A stretch of 40,543 bases of DNA from Magnetococcales bacterium. GTDB taxonomy: Bacteria > Pseudomonadota > Magnetococcia > Magnetococcales > JADFWU01. Position numbers and translations under genes: made by a program. Location: assembly GCA_015234045.1 (NCBI GenBank), contig JADFWU010000026.1, forward strand, positions 1 to 40,543, read 5' to 3'. Within the stretch, counting starts at the first letter, position 1; each line of letters opens with the position of its first letter. Under the pieces are notes generated by a model. That model was not told the DNA's origin. It saw only the letters and a list, made by a program, of their open reading frames with translations, and made no database searches. This document shows, one piece after another, positions 1 through 6,665 of the stretch.

Positions 1-45
1 CTCAACCAATGCCATGATATAGCCAGTTAACGGCAGCAATACCAC
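1..45. other. Inverted copy of 801-845, probable chimeric junction
   Basis: Bases 1-45 are the exact reverse complement of 801-845, which lie inside the CopD-like gene. The match stops at base 45, and from base 47 a normal open frame of another gene begins. In that frame a TAG stop occurs at 20-22, inside the copied part, so the copy is not a natural upstream part of that gene. This is seen directly. A fold-back chimera from multiple displacement amplification, or an assembly-graph overlap at a contig end, is the likely cause (inference). Confidence 0.85.
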
Positions 46-46
46 A

Positions 47-472
47 GCCATTGGCCATGGTCGCATTGCCGCTGAGAATATGGAACTTCTGTTTGCAGGC
101 AAGCCTCTTCCCGGTCGTCCAGACCGTGTTCGGGTGGCTGACTATCAACGTCTGAAATCAGATTACTTTGTTGAGAAACCTCAGGCAAAGCGTACCATCG
201 TCCATCCTGATGTCGTTGTAAACGATTGGAAAGAGACGCTAGAAGCGCTCGCCCAGGGTGATGTAACGACAGAAGCTGATCGCTGCATGAGCTGTGGTCT
301 CTGTTTTGAGTGTAATCAGTGTATGCTGTTCTGCCCTCAAGACGCGATTACCAAGTTCCGTGGCAATCCCGAAGGTCAGGTGATGTACACCTACTATGAA
401 CAGTGTGTGGGTTGCCACATCTGTTCGGAGATCTGCCCGACCGGCTACATTGACATGGCAATGGATCACTAA
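47..472 (+). CDS. DsrL-like NAD(P)H oxidoreductase, C-terminal ferredoxin part (5' truncated)
   Basis: This is the C-terminal end of a GltD/DsrL-type flavoprotein. The frame is open from base 47 (A-I-G-H-G-R...) through an internal ATG at 80 to the stop at 472, so the true start lies outside the window. The tail carries two [4Fe-4S] ferredoxin motifs, CMSCGLCFECNQC..CP and CVGCHICSEICP. The first has extra cysteines, as is usual in the C-terminal ferredoxin domain of DsrL, the NAD(P)H-linked electron carrier of the dissimilatory sulfite reductase pathway. No other dsr gene is visible, so the DsrL name depends on this domain alone. A related GltD-like iron-sulfur oxidoreductase remains possible. 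A strong terminator at 511-546 ends the transcript. Confidence 0.6.
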   Translation, partial: AIGHGRIAAENMELLFAGKPLPGRPDRVRVADYQRLKSDYFVEKPQAKRTIVHPDVVVNDWKETLEALAQGDVTTEADRCMSCGLCFECNQCMLFCPQDAITKFRGNPEGQVMYTYYEQCVGCHICSEICPTGYIDMAMDH

Positions 473-510
473 TCATCGTTTGATGGTGGGTCTATTCTCA
501 TGATGAAAAT

Positions 511-546
511 CCAAGGAGCGTTTTCCTTTGTGAAAACGCTCCTTGG
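511..546 (+). terminator. Strong hairpin terminator after the DsrL-like gene
   Basis: A perfect 15-bp stem (511-525 with 532-546) has a six-base loop. A short mixed stretch follows, then a run of seven or more T from about 559. It sits 38 bases after the stop codon at 472. The T run is slightly distant from the stem, which is the only weakness. Confidence 0.75.
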
Positions 547-632
547 TCCTTATACCCATTTTTTTGTGTTTGGATGCGAAAGGTAACACATCCAAGAAAC
601 AGAAAATGGTATGGTTCAGCGGGCCGTAAATT

Positions 633-1088
633 ATGTCTTATTACATGGCCGTTCATTTGGTTTCTGCTGTCATATGGGTTGGCGGTATGTTTTTCGCTCA
701 TATGGTGTTACGGCCAGCTTCTTTGGCATTGGAAGTACCAGAGCGGGTGCAGTTGTGGTTTGGGGTGTTGAATCGTTTTTTTCCATGGGTTTGGTTATCG
801 GTGGTATTGCTGCCGTTAACTGGCTATATCATGGCATTGGTTGAGTTTGATAGTAGTATGGCTGACTTGGGGCTGCATATTCATATTATGCAGGGCCTTG
901 GGATCATCATGATCCTGCTTTTTTTATATGTTTTCTTTGTTCCTTTTCAAACCATGCGTAAACGTGTCAGTGAGTGTTTATTTCCTGAAGCGGGTATGTA
1001 TATGAATCGGATTCGGATAGCAGTGACTATCAATCTGGTTCTTGGTTTATTAGTTACTCTTGTTGCATCTGCTGGACGGTATTGGTAA
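633..1088 (+). CDS. CopD-like four-helix integral membrane protein
   Basis: A 151-residue hydrophobic protein with four predicted membrane spans, at roughly residues 3-25, 45-68, 80-102 and 125-148. It begins SYYMAVHLVSAVIWVGGMFF, and the His-Leu...Trp-Val-Gly-Gly pattern in helix 1 is typical of small CopD-family proteins. These are poorly characterised inner-membrane proteins, some tied to copper or haem. The ATG at 633 is the first start after an in-frame TAA at 627 and has no clear ribosome site. The stop at 1088 lies five bases before the likely hspQ start, so the two are probably cotranscribed. Its interior (801-845) is the source of the inverted copy at the window start. The substrate is unknown. 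Confidence 0.6.
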   Translation: MSYYMAVHLVSAVIWVGGMFFAHMVLRPASLALEVPERVQLWFGVLNRFFPWVWLSVVLLPLTGYIMALVEFDSSMADLGLHIHIMQGLGIIMILLFLYVFFVPFQTMRKRVSECLFPEAGMYMNRIRIAVTINLVLGLLVTLVASAGRYW

Positions 1089-1092
1089 CTCA

Positions 1093-1455
1093 ATGGATCA
1101 TCTGCTCGATCGGACACGACATTTAGGCATCCAGTTACCGCAACCGGTCGGAACACGTTTTTTTATAGGACAATTGATTTGTCATGCGCTTTTTGAGTAT
1201 CGCGGCGTGATTATTGATGTTGACCCAGTGTTTCAAGGCAGCAATGAATGGTATGAAGAGATGGCAAAGAGCCGTCCACCCAAAGATCGGCCTTGGTATC
1301 AGGTATTGGTTGATGGCAGTACCACTGAGACTTATGTTGCTGAACGCAATTTGCAAGCGGATTGGTGTTTAGATCCGATAGTGCATCCTAAGGTTTCTTT
1401 GTTTTTCAGTGGGTTTGATGCGGGTGTTTATCAATCTAACAAGACGATTAACTAG
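1093..1455 (+). CDS. hspQ: HspQ-family hemimethylated-DNA-binding / heat shock protein
   Basis: A 120-residue protein of the HspQ/YccV family. In enterobacteria HspQ binds hemimethylated DNA, affects DnaA stability and acts as a Lon specificity factor. Recognisable core segments are RFFIGQLICHALFEYRGVI, DVDPVF, the W-Y-E-E-M-A segment and PWYQVLVDG followed by TYVAERNL, in the usual order. I chose the ATG at 1093 because it follows the CopD-like stop and fits the family length of about 105 residues. An ATG at 1060 in the same frame would overlap the upstream gene by 29 bases. The residues ending the protein (S-N-K-T-I-N) and the TAG stop fall inside a 22-bp tandem repeat. Confidence 0.85.
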   Translation: MDHLLDRTRHLGIQLPQPVGTRFFIGQLICHALFEYRGVIIDVDPVFQGSNEWYEEMAKSRPPKDRPWYQVLVDGSTTETYVAERNLQADWCLDPIVHPKVSLFFSGFDAGVYQSNKTIN

Positions 1456-1506
1456 GGCCAATAAGACGATTAACTAGGGCCAATAAGACGATTAACCAAG
1501 GCATGT
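1441..1506 (+). repeat. 22-bp tandem repeat across the hspQ stop codon
   Basis: Two identical 22-base units (1441-1462 and 1463-1484) begin AAGACGATTAACTAGGGCCA. A third partial copy from 1485 shares the first 12 bases and then diverges. The first unit contains the hspQ TAG stop at 1453-1455. The array could vary in copy number without changing the protein, because every full unit carries a stop in the hspQ frame only in its first copy. Confidence 0.9.
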
Positions 1507-1643
1507 AGGCCATCTAGGTTTTGAATTCTGGCTTGTGTGTTTTAACGATGAGCACAACATTCGCAGTATATACGCGAGTATGATGCGACTGTTTTTATAA
1601 TTATGACTCTTTCAAACCCTCTCAACGGCGGAGGAAGTACACG

Positions 1644-2009
1644 ATGAGCAAGGAAGAACTGGTTCAGCAGGTTACTCAGGCCATTGAAGAAGCTGAGAAT
1701 TGGGCCAAAAAAGGTTGGTCCATGACCTTTGGTTTTCGCAATGATGCATTCAACAGCATGGAAGAGTATGAAAAATCAGCTTCCAACATGGTACATCGTG
1801 AGGAAGCCAAGGCTTTTTGGGATATTGTAGAGCGTACTGGGCAGGAATCTGCGGTTCAAGGTCGTTCCGCTTTAGACGCTTTGGCCAAAGATGATGTGCT
1901 TGGTGCATCTCGTTTGGTCTATTTTGCGATGTTCAAAGAGAAGCAACTCCTTGAGCGTACCACCACTTGGGGACCAGTCTTCAAGGCGCTTCAAGCGGCT
2001 GCAAAATAA
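1644..2009 (+). CDS. Small acidic helical protein of unknown function
   Basis: I do not recognise this 121-residue protein. It has no signal peptide, membrane span or cysteine. It looks mostly helical, with a charged N-terminus (KEELVQQVTQAIEEAENWAK), a Trp/Phe-rich segment near residues 23-32 (GWSMTFGFRN) and a C-terminal helix ending in an Ala-rich tail. The start is well supported: GGAGG lies nine bases before the ATG. It is flanked on the right by a hairpin terminator at 2019-2054 and sits alone 188 bases after hspQ, so it is probably a single-gene transcript. A conserved, well-expressed cytoplasmic protein is the most that can be inferred. Confidence 0.75.
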   Translation: MSKEELVQQVTQAIEEAENWAKKGWSMTFGFRNDAFNSMEEYEKSASNMVHREEAKAFWDIVERTGQESAVQGRSALDALAKDDVLGASRLVYFAMFKEKQLLERTTTWGPVFKALQAAAK

Positions 2010-2018
2010 AAGAATAAA

Positions 2019-2054
2019 TTCAAGAAAACCGAATGGTTAGTTGGTTTTCTTGAA
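2019..2054 (+). terminator. Hairpin after the 121-residue gene
   Basis: A perfect 12-bp inverted repeat (2019-2030 with 2043-2054, TTCAAGAAAACC) has a 12-base loop and lies nine bases after the stop codon. No T run follows directly, so it may act as a 3' stabiliser, with the second hairpin at 2067-2108 doing the terminating. Confidence 0.55.
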
Positions 2055-2066
2055 GCAGAATCTTAG

Positions 2067-2108
2067 AAAAAAAAGAGCCTCCCGATTAGGGAAGCTCTTT
2101 TTTTTTAT
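2067..2108. terminator. Bidirectional terminator between convergent genes
   Basis: An A-rich left flank and a GAGC-TCCC/GGGA-GCTC stem are followed by nine or more T. The symmetrical A and T runs suit termination in both directions, between the plus-strand orphan gene and the minus-strand chemoreceptor whose stop is at 2109. Confidence 0.85.
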
Positions 2109-4268
2109 TTAGTCCAGGGTCTGTTGATGCATAATCATGGGTGGTGTGCGCACAACATGAGATCCAGCACCTTGTAGTTTGAAAAATTGGATGACATCAT
2201 GAAGCTGTTCTGCTTCATCTGCCAAGTTATTGATCGTGGTTACCATTTCATTTGATGTTGCTGCATTATGTTGGATTACTTGATCAAGACGTTGAATAGC
2301 CTGATTAATTTGATCGGCACCAGCATTTTGTTCTGCACTGGAGGCGCTGATTTCCTGGACCAGTTGAGAGGTACGTTGGATGTCGGGCAGGATTTTTTTC
2401 AGCATGGTGCCAGCACGTTCTGCAACCTCGACACTGGAGGATGAAAGCTGAGTAATTTCACCGGCAGCTGCTTGGCTGCGTTCTGCAAGCTTACGTACTT
2501 CTGCTGCGACTACGGCAAAGCCTTTGCCGTGTTCTCCAGCTCTGGCGGCTTCAATGGCGGCATTTAGGGCTAGGAGATTGGTTTGTCGGGCGATTTCTTC
2601 AATTACTGAGATTTTTGATGCGATCTCTTTCATAGCGTCTACTGCTTCAAAAACAGCAGCACCGCTTTTTTCAGCTTCTTTTGCTACAGCGGATGAAAGA
2701 CCTTCTGTTTCTCTGGCGTTATCGGCATTTTGTTGGACATTAGCGGCCATTTCTTCCATGGCTGAGGATGTTTCCTCGATGGAAGCTGCCTGTTCGGAAG
2801 AGCCTCGGGAGATAATGTTTGCTGTAGAGCCTAGCTCCTGGCTTCCTGTTGTTACCTGACTAATGACGGTGTTGATATCACCAACCACACTACGGAGTTT
2901 GCTGACCATCAATTGCAGAGAGGTTAGCAAACCACCGCATAGTTCGTTTGTTGTGCATTGTGGATTGATTTGCACGGTTAAATCACCTGCAACGATGCGT
3001 TTAGCGGCATCCATCGCTGTTCTTAAGGGCTTAATAATACTGCGGGTGATGGTGATGGCAAAGAAGGCACCAATCATGATTGCCGCGATGGCTACAGCGA
3101 TTGCAATCTGTGAACTGCTTTGTGCTTCGGTTTCCACCTGATCCATTGAGTATTCGAGGACTTTTTCCACATCTTCAAGTTTCTCTGTAATCAGTGGCAA
3201 CATATGGACAACGGCTGAATCCATTTCAGTGATATTTTTGGATATACCGTTGGATACTTCGACCAATTTAAAAAACGCTTTACTATATGTATCAAGATCA
3301 TTAGCAAATAGAGCTTTTGATTCATCAGAGAGTAATGAGTCATCTACAGCGGCGGTTATGCGCGTTAGTGTTTCTTGCAGTTTTCCAACATACTTTGGAC
3401 TACCGCGCAGTAGGAAATCTTTTTCATGACGTCGGGCCATGAGATAAAGTCGCCAAACATCTGGAACATAGTGACCATTGAGAATTTTTTCAACGACTTT
3501 AGCCTTACCACTCATATTTGAGTATAGCGGTACATTTGTTGGCACATCTTCATGCATGGCTGTACCAATATAGGCGCTTACAGCTGATTTATAATCAGAG
3601 ATAGCTTCGGCCAGGTCTGCACGCATTTCCTCATTGATACGCGATGCGGAAAGATAGTCATAAAATAGTTGAAGGTTTTTCTTGAACTTTTTGATATATT
3701 TAGATTTTTTACGGACTACAAAATCTTTTTCATTGCGGCGTAGTTCACCGAGATAGATTCTAAGTTGAGCGGTATCAAAATCATATAAGCGTTTTTCCAG
3801 GCCATGTGCGGCATTTCTAAAGGCCCCTTGCAGGCCTTCTTTATGGCTCATACCGTTTATTTTCTGGGCAGCATACACGGTTTGGAATGCGTCATGATAT
3901 TGGGTAAGAGCGTGTTTGATTTTTTCGGCATGTTCGATCTCTTCCTGATCATCATCAATGGCTTCTAATGCAAGTAAAGCCTCTGTTTCAGCGATTGCTT
4001 TGTTGATGAAATTCGTAACTTCCTGTGTATCTTCTACAGTTGGTTTTTTCAAAAAGGATTTTTCATGAATTCTAGCGAAGTTTGCATATCGATCAATTCC
4101 GATAGCATGTACTTTTTTCATCTCCACATGGGTCATCATGTGTCGATATTTTTGTTCGGTTTCGATTAATGTCCAGTGGTATAGAACAACGACCAAAGAA
4201 AACATTAATCCAACGATTGCGAACCCGGACCCCAATTTTGAGCTTACTTTCCAGTCAAAAAGCTGCAT
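2109..4268 (-). CDS. Methyl-accepting chemotaxis protein with HBM-like periplasmic sensor
   Basis: A 719-residue transmembrane chemoreceptor. The order is a short cytoplasmic N-terminus, TM1 (about residues 16-35), a long helical periplasmic region (about 36-385), TM2 (about 388-408), HAMP (about 409-465) and the signalling domain with hairpin tip [20 protein letters not shown] (570-589). The periplasmic part is all-helical and carries R-x-x-E-K-x-F motifs, as in helical bimodular (HBM) sensors that bind organic acids in McpS-like receptors. The ligand here is unknown. I chose the ATG at 4268 because GGGGA precedes it; the longer frame begins at 4307. There is no C-terminal CheR-binding pentapeptide. 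No chemotaxis genes are adjacent, so it is an orphan receptor. Confidence 0.92.
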   Translation of the reverse strand: MQLFDWKVSSKLGSGFAIVGLMFSLVVVLYHWTLIETEQKYRHMMTHVEMKKVHAIGIDRYANFARIHEKSFLKKPTVEDTQEVTNFINKAIAETEALLALEAIDDDQEEIEHAEKIKHALTQYHDAFQTVYAAQKINGMSHKEGLQGAFRNAAHGLEKRLYDFDTAQLRIYLGELRRNEKDFVVRKKSKYIKKFKKNLQLFYDYLSASRINEEMRADLAEAISDYKSAVSAYIGTAMHEDVPTNVPLYSNMSGKAKVVEKILNGHYVPDVWRLYLMARRHEKDFLLRGSPKYVGKLQETLTRITAAVDDSLLSDESKALFANDLDTYSKAFFKLVEVSNGISKNITEMDSAVVHMLPLITEKLEDVEKVLEYSMDQVETEAQSSSQIAIAVAIAAIMIGAFFAITITRSIIKPLRTAMDAAKRIVAGDLTVQINPQCTTNELCGGLLTSLQLMVSKLRSVVGDINTVISQVTTGSQELGSTANIISRGSSEQAASIEETSSAMEEMAANVQQNADNARETEGLSSAVAKEAEKSGAAVFEAVDAMKEIASKISVIEEIARQTNLLALNAAIEAARAGEHGKGFAVVAAEVRKLAERSQAAAGEITQLSSSSVEVAERAGTMLKKILPDIQRTSQLVQEISASSAEQNAGADQINQAIQRLDQVIQHNAATSNEMVTTINNLADEAEQLHDVIQFFKLQGAGSHVVRTPPMIMHQQTLD

Positions 4269-4418
4269 TTTCCCATCCCCAATTGAAGACTGCTTCTTCG
4301 AATACAAAAAATAATAACAAGTTTTCTTTGATAATAAAATAATTATGTATGCTTTATTAATGAATATAAATCTAGCAAAAAGCTATCTTAATTCAATAGT
4401 TATTCGTAAATCAATAAT

Positions 4419-4449
4419 TTTTTCACAACTTAATCACAACTTGTTCACA
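4419..4449 (+). repeat. Three 11-base phased direct repeats with DnaA-box-like cores
   Basis: Nonamers ending in CACA start at 4419 (TTTTTCACA), 4430 (TTAATCACA) and 4441 (TTGTTCACA). They are exactly 11 bases apart and in the same orientation. The first fits the relaxed DnaA consensus TTWTNCACA; the other two each miss one position. They sit in an AT-rich intergenic stretch. They could be DnaA sites or the operator of another regulator of the chemoreceptor gene. Confidence 0.6.
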
Positions 4450-4567
4450 AAAAAGTTATATTACCCATTGTTTTATGATATCTATATGATGGTTTGTCGA
4501 TATTAAGAAAGTGATATAGTTATTTCGACTCAAAATCAGACAATGACTTATTGCCTGTATGGAGGCT

Positions 4568-4632
4568 CTGGTGACGTTTTTTCGTCCGCTGTTGATATGC
4601 GAAGCAGATCATCAGAGAAAAAACATCACCAG
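4568..4632. repeat. 16-bp inverted repeat, one mismatch
   Basis: The arms 4568-4583 (CTGGTGACGTTTTTTC) and 4617-4632 pair at 15 of 16 positions around a 33-base spacer. The tracts inside the arms are T and A runs rather than a terminal T run, so it does not look like a simple terminator. No gene ends near it on the plus strand. Its role is unknown. Confidence 0.6.
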
Positions 4633-4677
4633 GGTTGGAACGGTTGACTGTTCAAATTTTAGACGAAACCACTATAC

Positions 4678-4713
4678 AAAAAAAACCGGCTCCTGTGTTG
4701 CACAGAAGCCGGT
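4678..4713 (-). terminator. Terminator of the sdhABE operon
   Basis: Read on the minus strand, a GC-rich 13-bp stem (4685-4697 with 4701-4713, one mismatch, three-base loop) is followed by eight T. It lies 38 bases beyond the sdhE stop. Confidence 0.9.
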
Positions 4714-4750
4714 CTCTACTCACTGCTCGTTATTACTTGCTACGATAGAA

Positions 4751-5638
4751 TTACAGCACACCACAAGCCGCTAAAGCAGGCTTGGGATTAACATGTAACC
4801 GCTTCAAGCCAACCGTTGATTGATCAAGGCCCATGGCCAGTCCCAACAGTTGAGCAAAGTTCATTTCAGGCAAGCCGATCTGGTGACCAATGGTCTGTTC
4901 GGCAATTTCCTGATAGGAACCCATGGACATATCACACAACGTACAAGGCGAAATCATCACCTCAGCACCGGCATCCTTGGCGCTCAAGCAGTTTTTAGCA
5001 ACCATCTGCCGCATCTCTGTCTTGTCAGACAGCATGACATGGAAGCCACAGCATTTATCATGACCATCATAGGCCACCGCTTCACCACCCATCACATTGA
5101 TCAGACGGTCCAGATGATCGGCATCCTGACCCGCTTTAGAGTCAAAGATCATCTCAGGGCGCAGATTGTGACAGCCATAGAACGGAGCAACACGCAGCCC
5201 ATTCAGAGGTTTCACAATCTTACTGGCCAGCAATTCCTGGTCTACTTGATCTGTGATCACCCAAAGCAGATGGTATACTTTACGCGTGGCCTGATAAGGC
5301 CGTACACCCGCTTCTTTGAGAACACCATTAATCTGTTCCAGAATTTCCGGTTCATTTTTGAAACGGAAATTCGCATGGGTCAATGTCTGCAAACAGGTGT
5401 TGCAGATGGTAACAATATCCCGTCCCTGCTCTTCAGCTTCCGAAAGGATCCGGGCTGAAACAGCCAGTGAAAAGGCGGGTTTGGTCTCACGCAAGCTAAC
5501 TGCACCACAGCAGGTGGCACGTGGCATTTCGTGTAAACCAATTCCCAGTGCTTCACTAACAGCACGTGCAGACCAGTCCGCTTCTTTCTGGACCTGTGTG
5601 GCAGCGCAGCCGGGATAGTAGGCAAATTCCAAGGACAT
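4751..5638 (-). CDS. sdhE: Succinate dehydrogenase/fumarate reductase subunit E (CCG-domain, HdrB-like)
   Basis: A 295-residue cysteine-rich subunit of type E succinate:quinone oxidoreductase, related to HdrB and to MfrE/TfrB. Two complete CCG motifs are visible: C11, C43-C44, C79, C82, and C156, C196-C197, C232, C235. In the family these bind unusual [4Fe-4S]-type clusters and take the place of a haem-containing membrane anchor. There are no membrane spans. The start at 5638 is fixed by AGGAGG eight bases upstream. It is third and last in the operon, 26 bases after sdhB, with a strong terminator downstream. This is not the unrelated flavinylation factor also called SdhE in enterobacteria. 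Confidence 0.9.
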   Translation of the reverse strand: MSLEFAYYPGCAATQVQKEADWSARAVSEALGIGLHEMPRATCCGAVSLRETKPAFSLAVSARILSEAEEQGRDIVTICNTCLQTLTHANFRFKNEPEILEQINGVLKEAGVRPYQATRKVYHLLWVITDQVDQELLASKIVKPLNGLRVAPFYGCHNLRPEMIFDSKAGQDADHLDRLINVMGGEAVAYDGHDKCCGFHVMLSDKTEMRQMVAKNCLSAKDAGAEVMISPCTLCDMSMGSYQEIAEQTIGHQIGLPEMNFAQLLGLAMGLDQSTVGLKRLHVNPKPALAACGVL

Positions 5639-5664
5639 CTTTTAACTCCTCCTGCCAGCTTTGC

Positions 5665-6648
5665 TCACTCAGGTGGCCGCTCATCGGCTTTGGTTTCAAC
5701 ATCCAGCGGATTATTTTCAATAATCTCATACATCCGCTTCAGCTCATCATGTCCAGCGGCCTTATGCGGGAATGGTGAGGGCGCTTTACCTTTTTTGATC
5801 AGGTGCAGAGCCGAGCCCATTTCAGCCAGAGTTCCCCAGAATCCAACGGTTCTCATCAACAAGGTGAATTCGTTGAGATGACCGGTTTTTTGGATATCGG
5901 TATGGAAGGCCAGTGCGTGGCGTTGGCCAGCACCATCATGATAGTCACGATCAACACCGCGTGTACGCAGTTTGACAATCGCTTCCATGGGGGCCACATC
6001 TTTGGGACACATTTCAACGCACATGGCACAGCGTGCACAAGACCACATGCCGCTCGGATCAGACAGATCTTTCAATCGTTCTGATTTAGCACCTTCACGT
6101 GGGTCAGAGACAAAACGAAATGCTTTAGCCAGAGCAGCAGGCCCGAGAAAATCGGGGCTGACTTCTGCCATGGTGCAGTCCGAATAGCAGCAACCACACA
6201 TGATGCACTGTGTCACGTGGTTTACCTGCTCATAGGCAGATTTACCGACATTGGTATCGGTCTCATCGCCTTCTTGCAGATAGGGTTTGATTTTATGAAC
6301 CCGCTGGAAGAAGGGCCGAATATCCACAGCCAGATCTTTCAGAACCGGTTGATTTGCCTGTGGTGCAATCTCCACGATGCCATTTTTGACCGCATCAGCA
6401 ACATGCGTTTTACACGCCAGCCGAGTACGTCCGTTGATCTTCATGGCACAACTGCCACAGATCGCCGAACGGCAGGACTGACGGAATGTCAGTGAACCAT
6501 CCTGGTGCCCTTTAATCTCTTCAAGGGCGGTGAGAACGGTGCTGGTAGGCTCTGCCTCTACCCGAAATTCCTGCCAGCGGGTTTCCAGCGTCCCATCCTC
6601 TCGCGGCGTATTCCGCTGAATGCGAAAGGTATAAAGGTTGACAGCCAT
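5665..6648 (-). CDS. sdhB: Succinate dehydrogenase/fumarate reductase iron-sulfur subunit
   Basis: A 327-residue electron-transfer subunit, longer than the usual 235-260 residues because of a C-terminal extension. The N-terminal plant-type ferredoxin domain holds the [2Fe-2S] ligands C59, C64, C67 and C79. The C-terminal domain has C148, C151, C154, C158 and C204, C207, C210, C214. Canonical SdhB has no cysteine at the position of C207. The extra one matches archaeal and type E enzymes, where the [3Fe-4S] centre is replaced by a second [4Fe-4S]; that assignment here is inference. Start at 6648 with AAGGA upstream; 17 bases follow the sdhA stop. It passes electrons from sdhA flavin to the CCG subunit. 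Confidence 0.93.
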   Translation of the reverse strand: MAVNLYTFRIQRNTPREDGTLETRWQEFRVEAEPTSTVLTALEEIKGHQDGSLTFRQSCRSAICGSCAMKINGRTRLACKTHVADAVKNGIVEIAPQANQPVLKDLAVDIRPFFQRVHKIKPYLQEGDETDTNVGKSAYEQVNHVTQCIMCGCCYSDCTMAEVSPDFLGPAALAKAFRFVSDPREGAKSERLKDLSDPSGMWSCARCAMCVEMCPKDVAPMEAIVKLRTRGVDRDYHDGAGQRHALAFHTDIQKTGHLNEFTLLMRTVGFWGTLAEMGSALHLIKKGKAPSPFPHKAAGHDELKRMYEIIENNPLDVETKADERPPE

Positions 6649-6665
6649 CGGTCGTTCCTTTTGGT

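Larger units (their letters stand above)
4269..4750. other. AT-rich intergenic gap with repeats and a terminator
   Basis: No convincing gene is present. From about 4308 to 4560 the sequence is very rich in A and T and must hold the chemoreceptor promoter (minus strand), although I see no convincing -35/-10 pair. It contains three phased 11-base repeats (4419-4449), a long inverted repeat (4568-4632) and the sdh operon terminator (4678-4713). A 71-codon frame at 4559-4774 has no ribosome site and spans both hairpins, so I do not call it. Confidence 0.6.

Noticed and set aside
1-45. A genuine terminal inverted repeat of a mobile element
   Set aside because: There is no transposase, no target duplication and no second element end; a chimeric join explains it better.
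4559-4774. A 71-codon frame in the gap between the chemoreceptor and sdhE
   Set aside because: No ribosome site, and it runs over an inverted repeat and the sdh terminator. The protein has no recognisable pattern.
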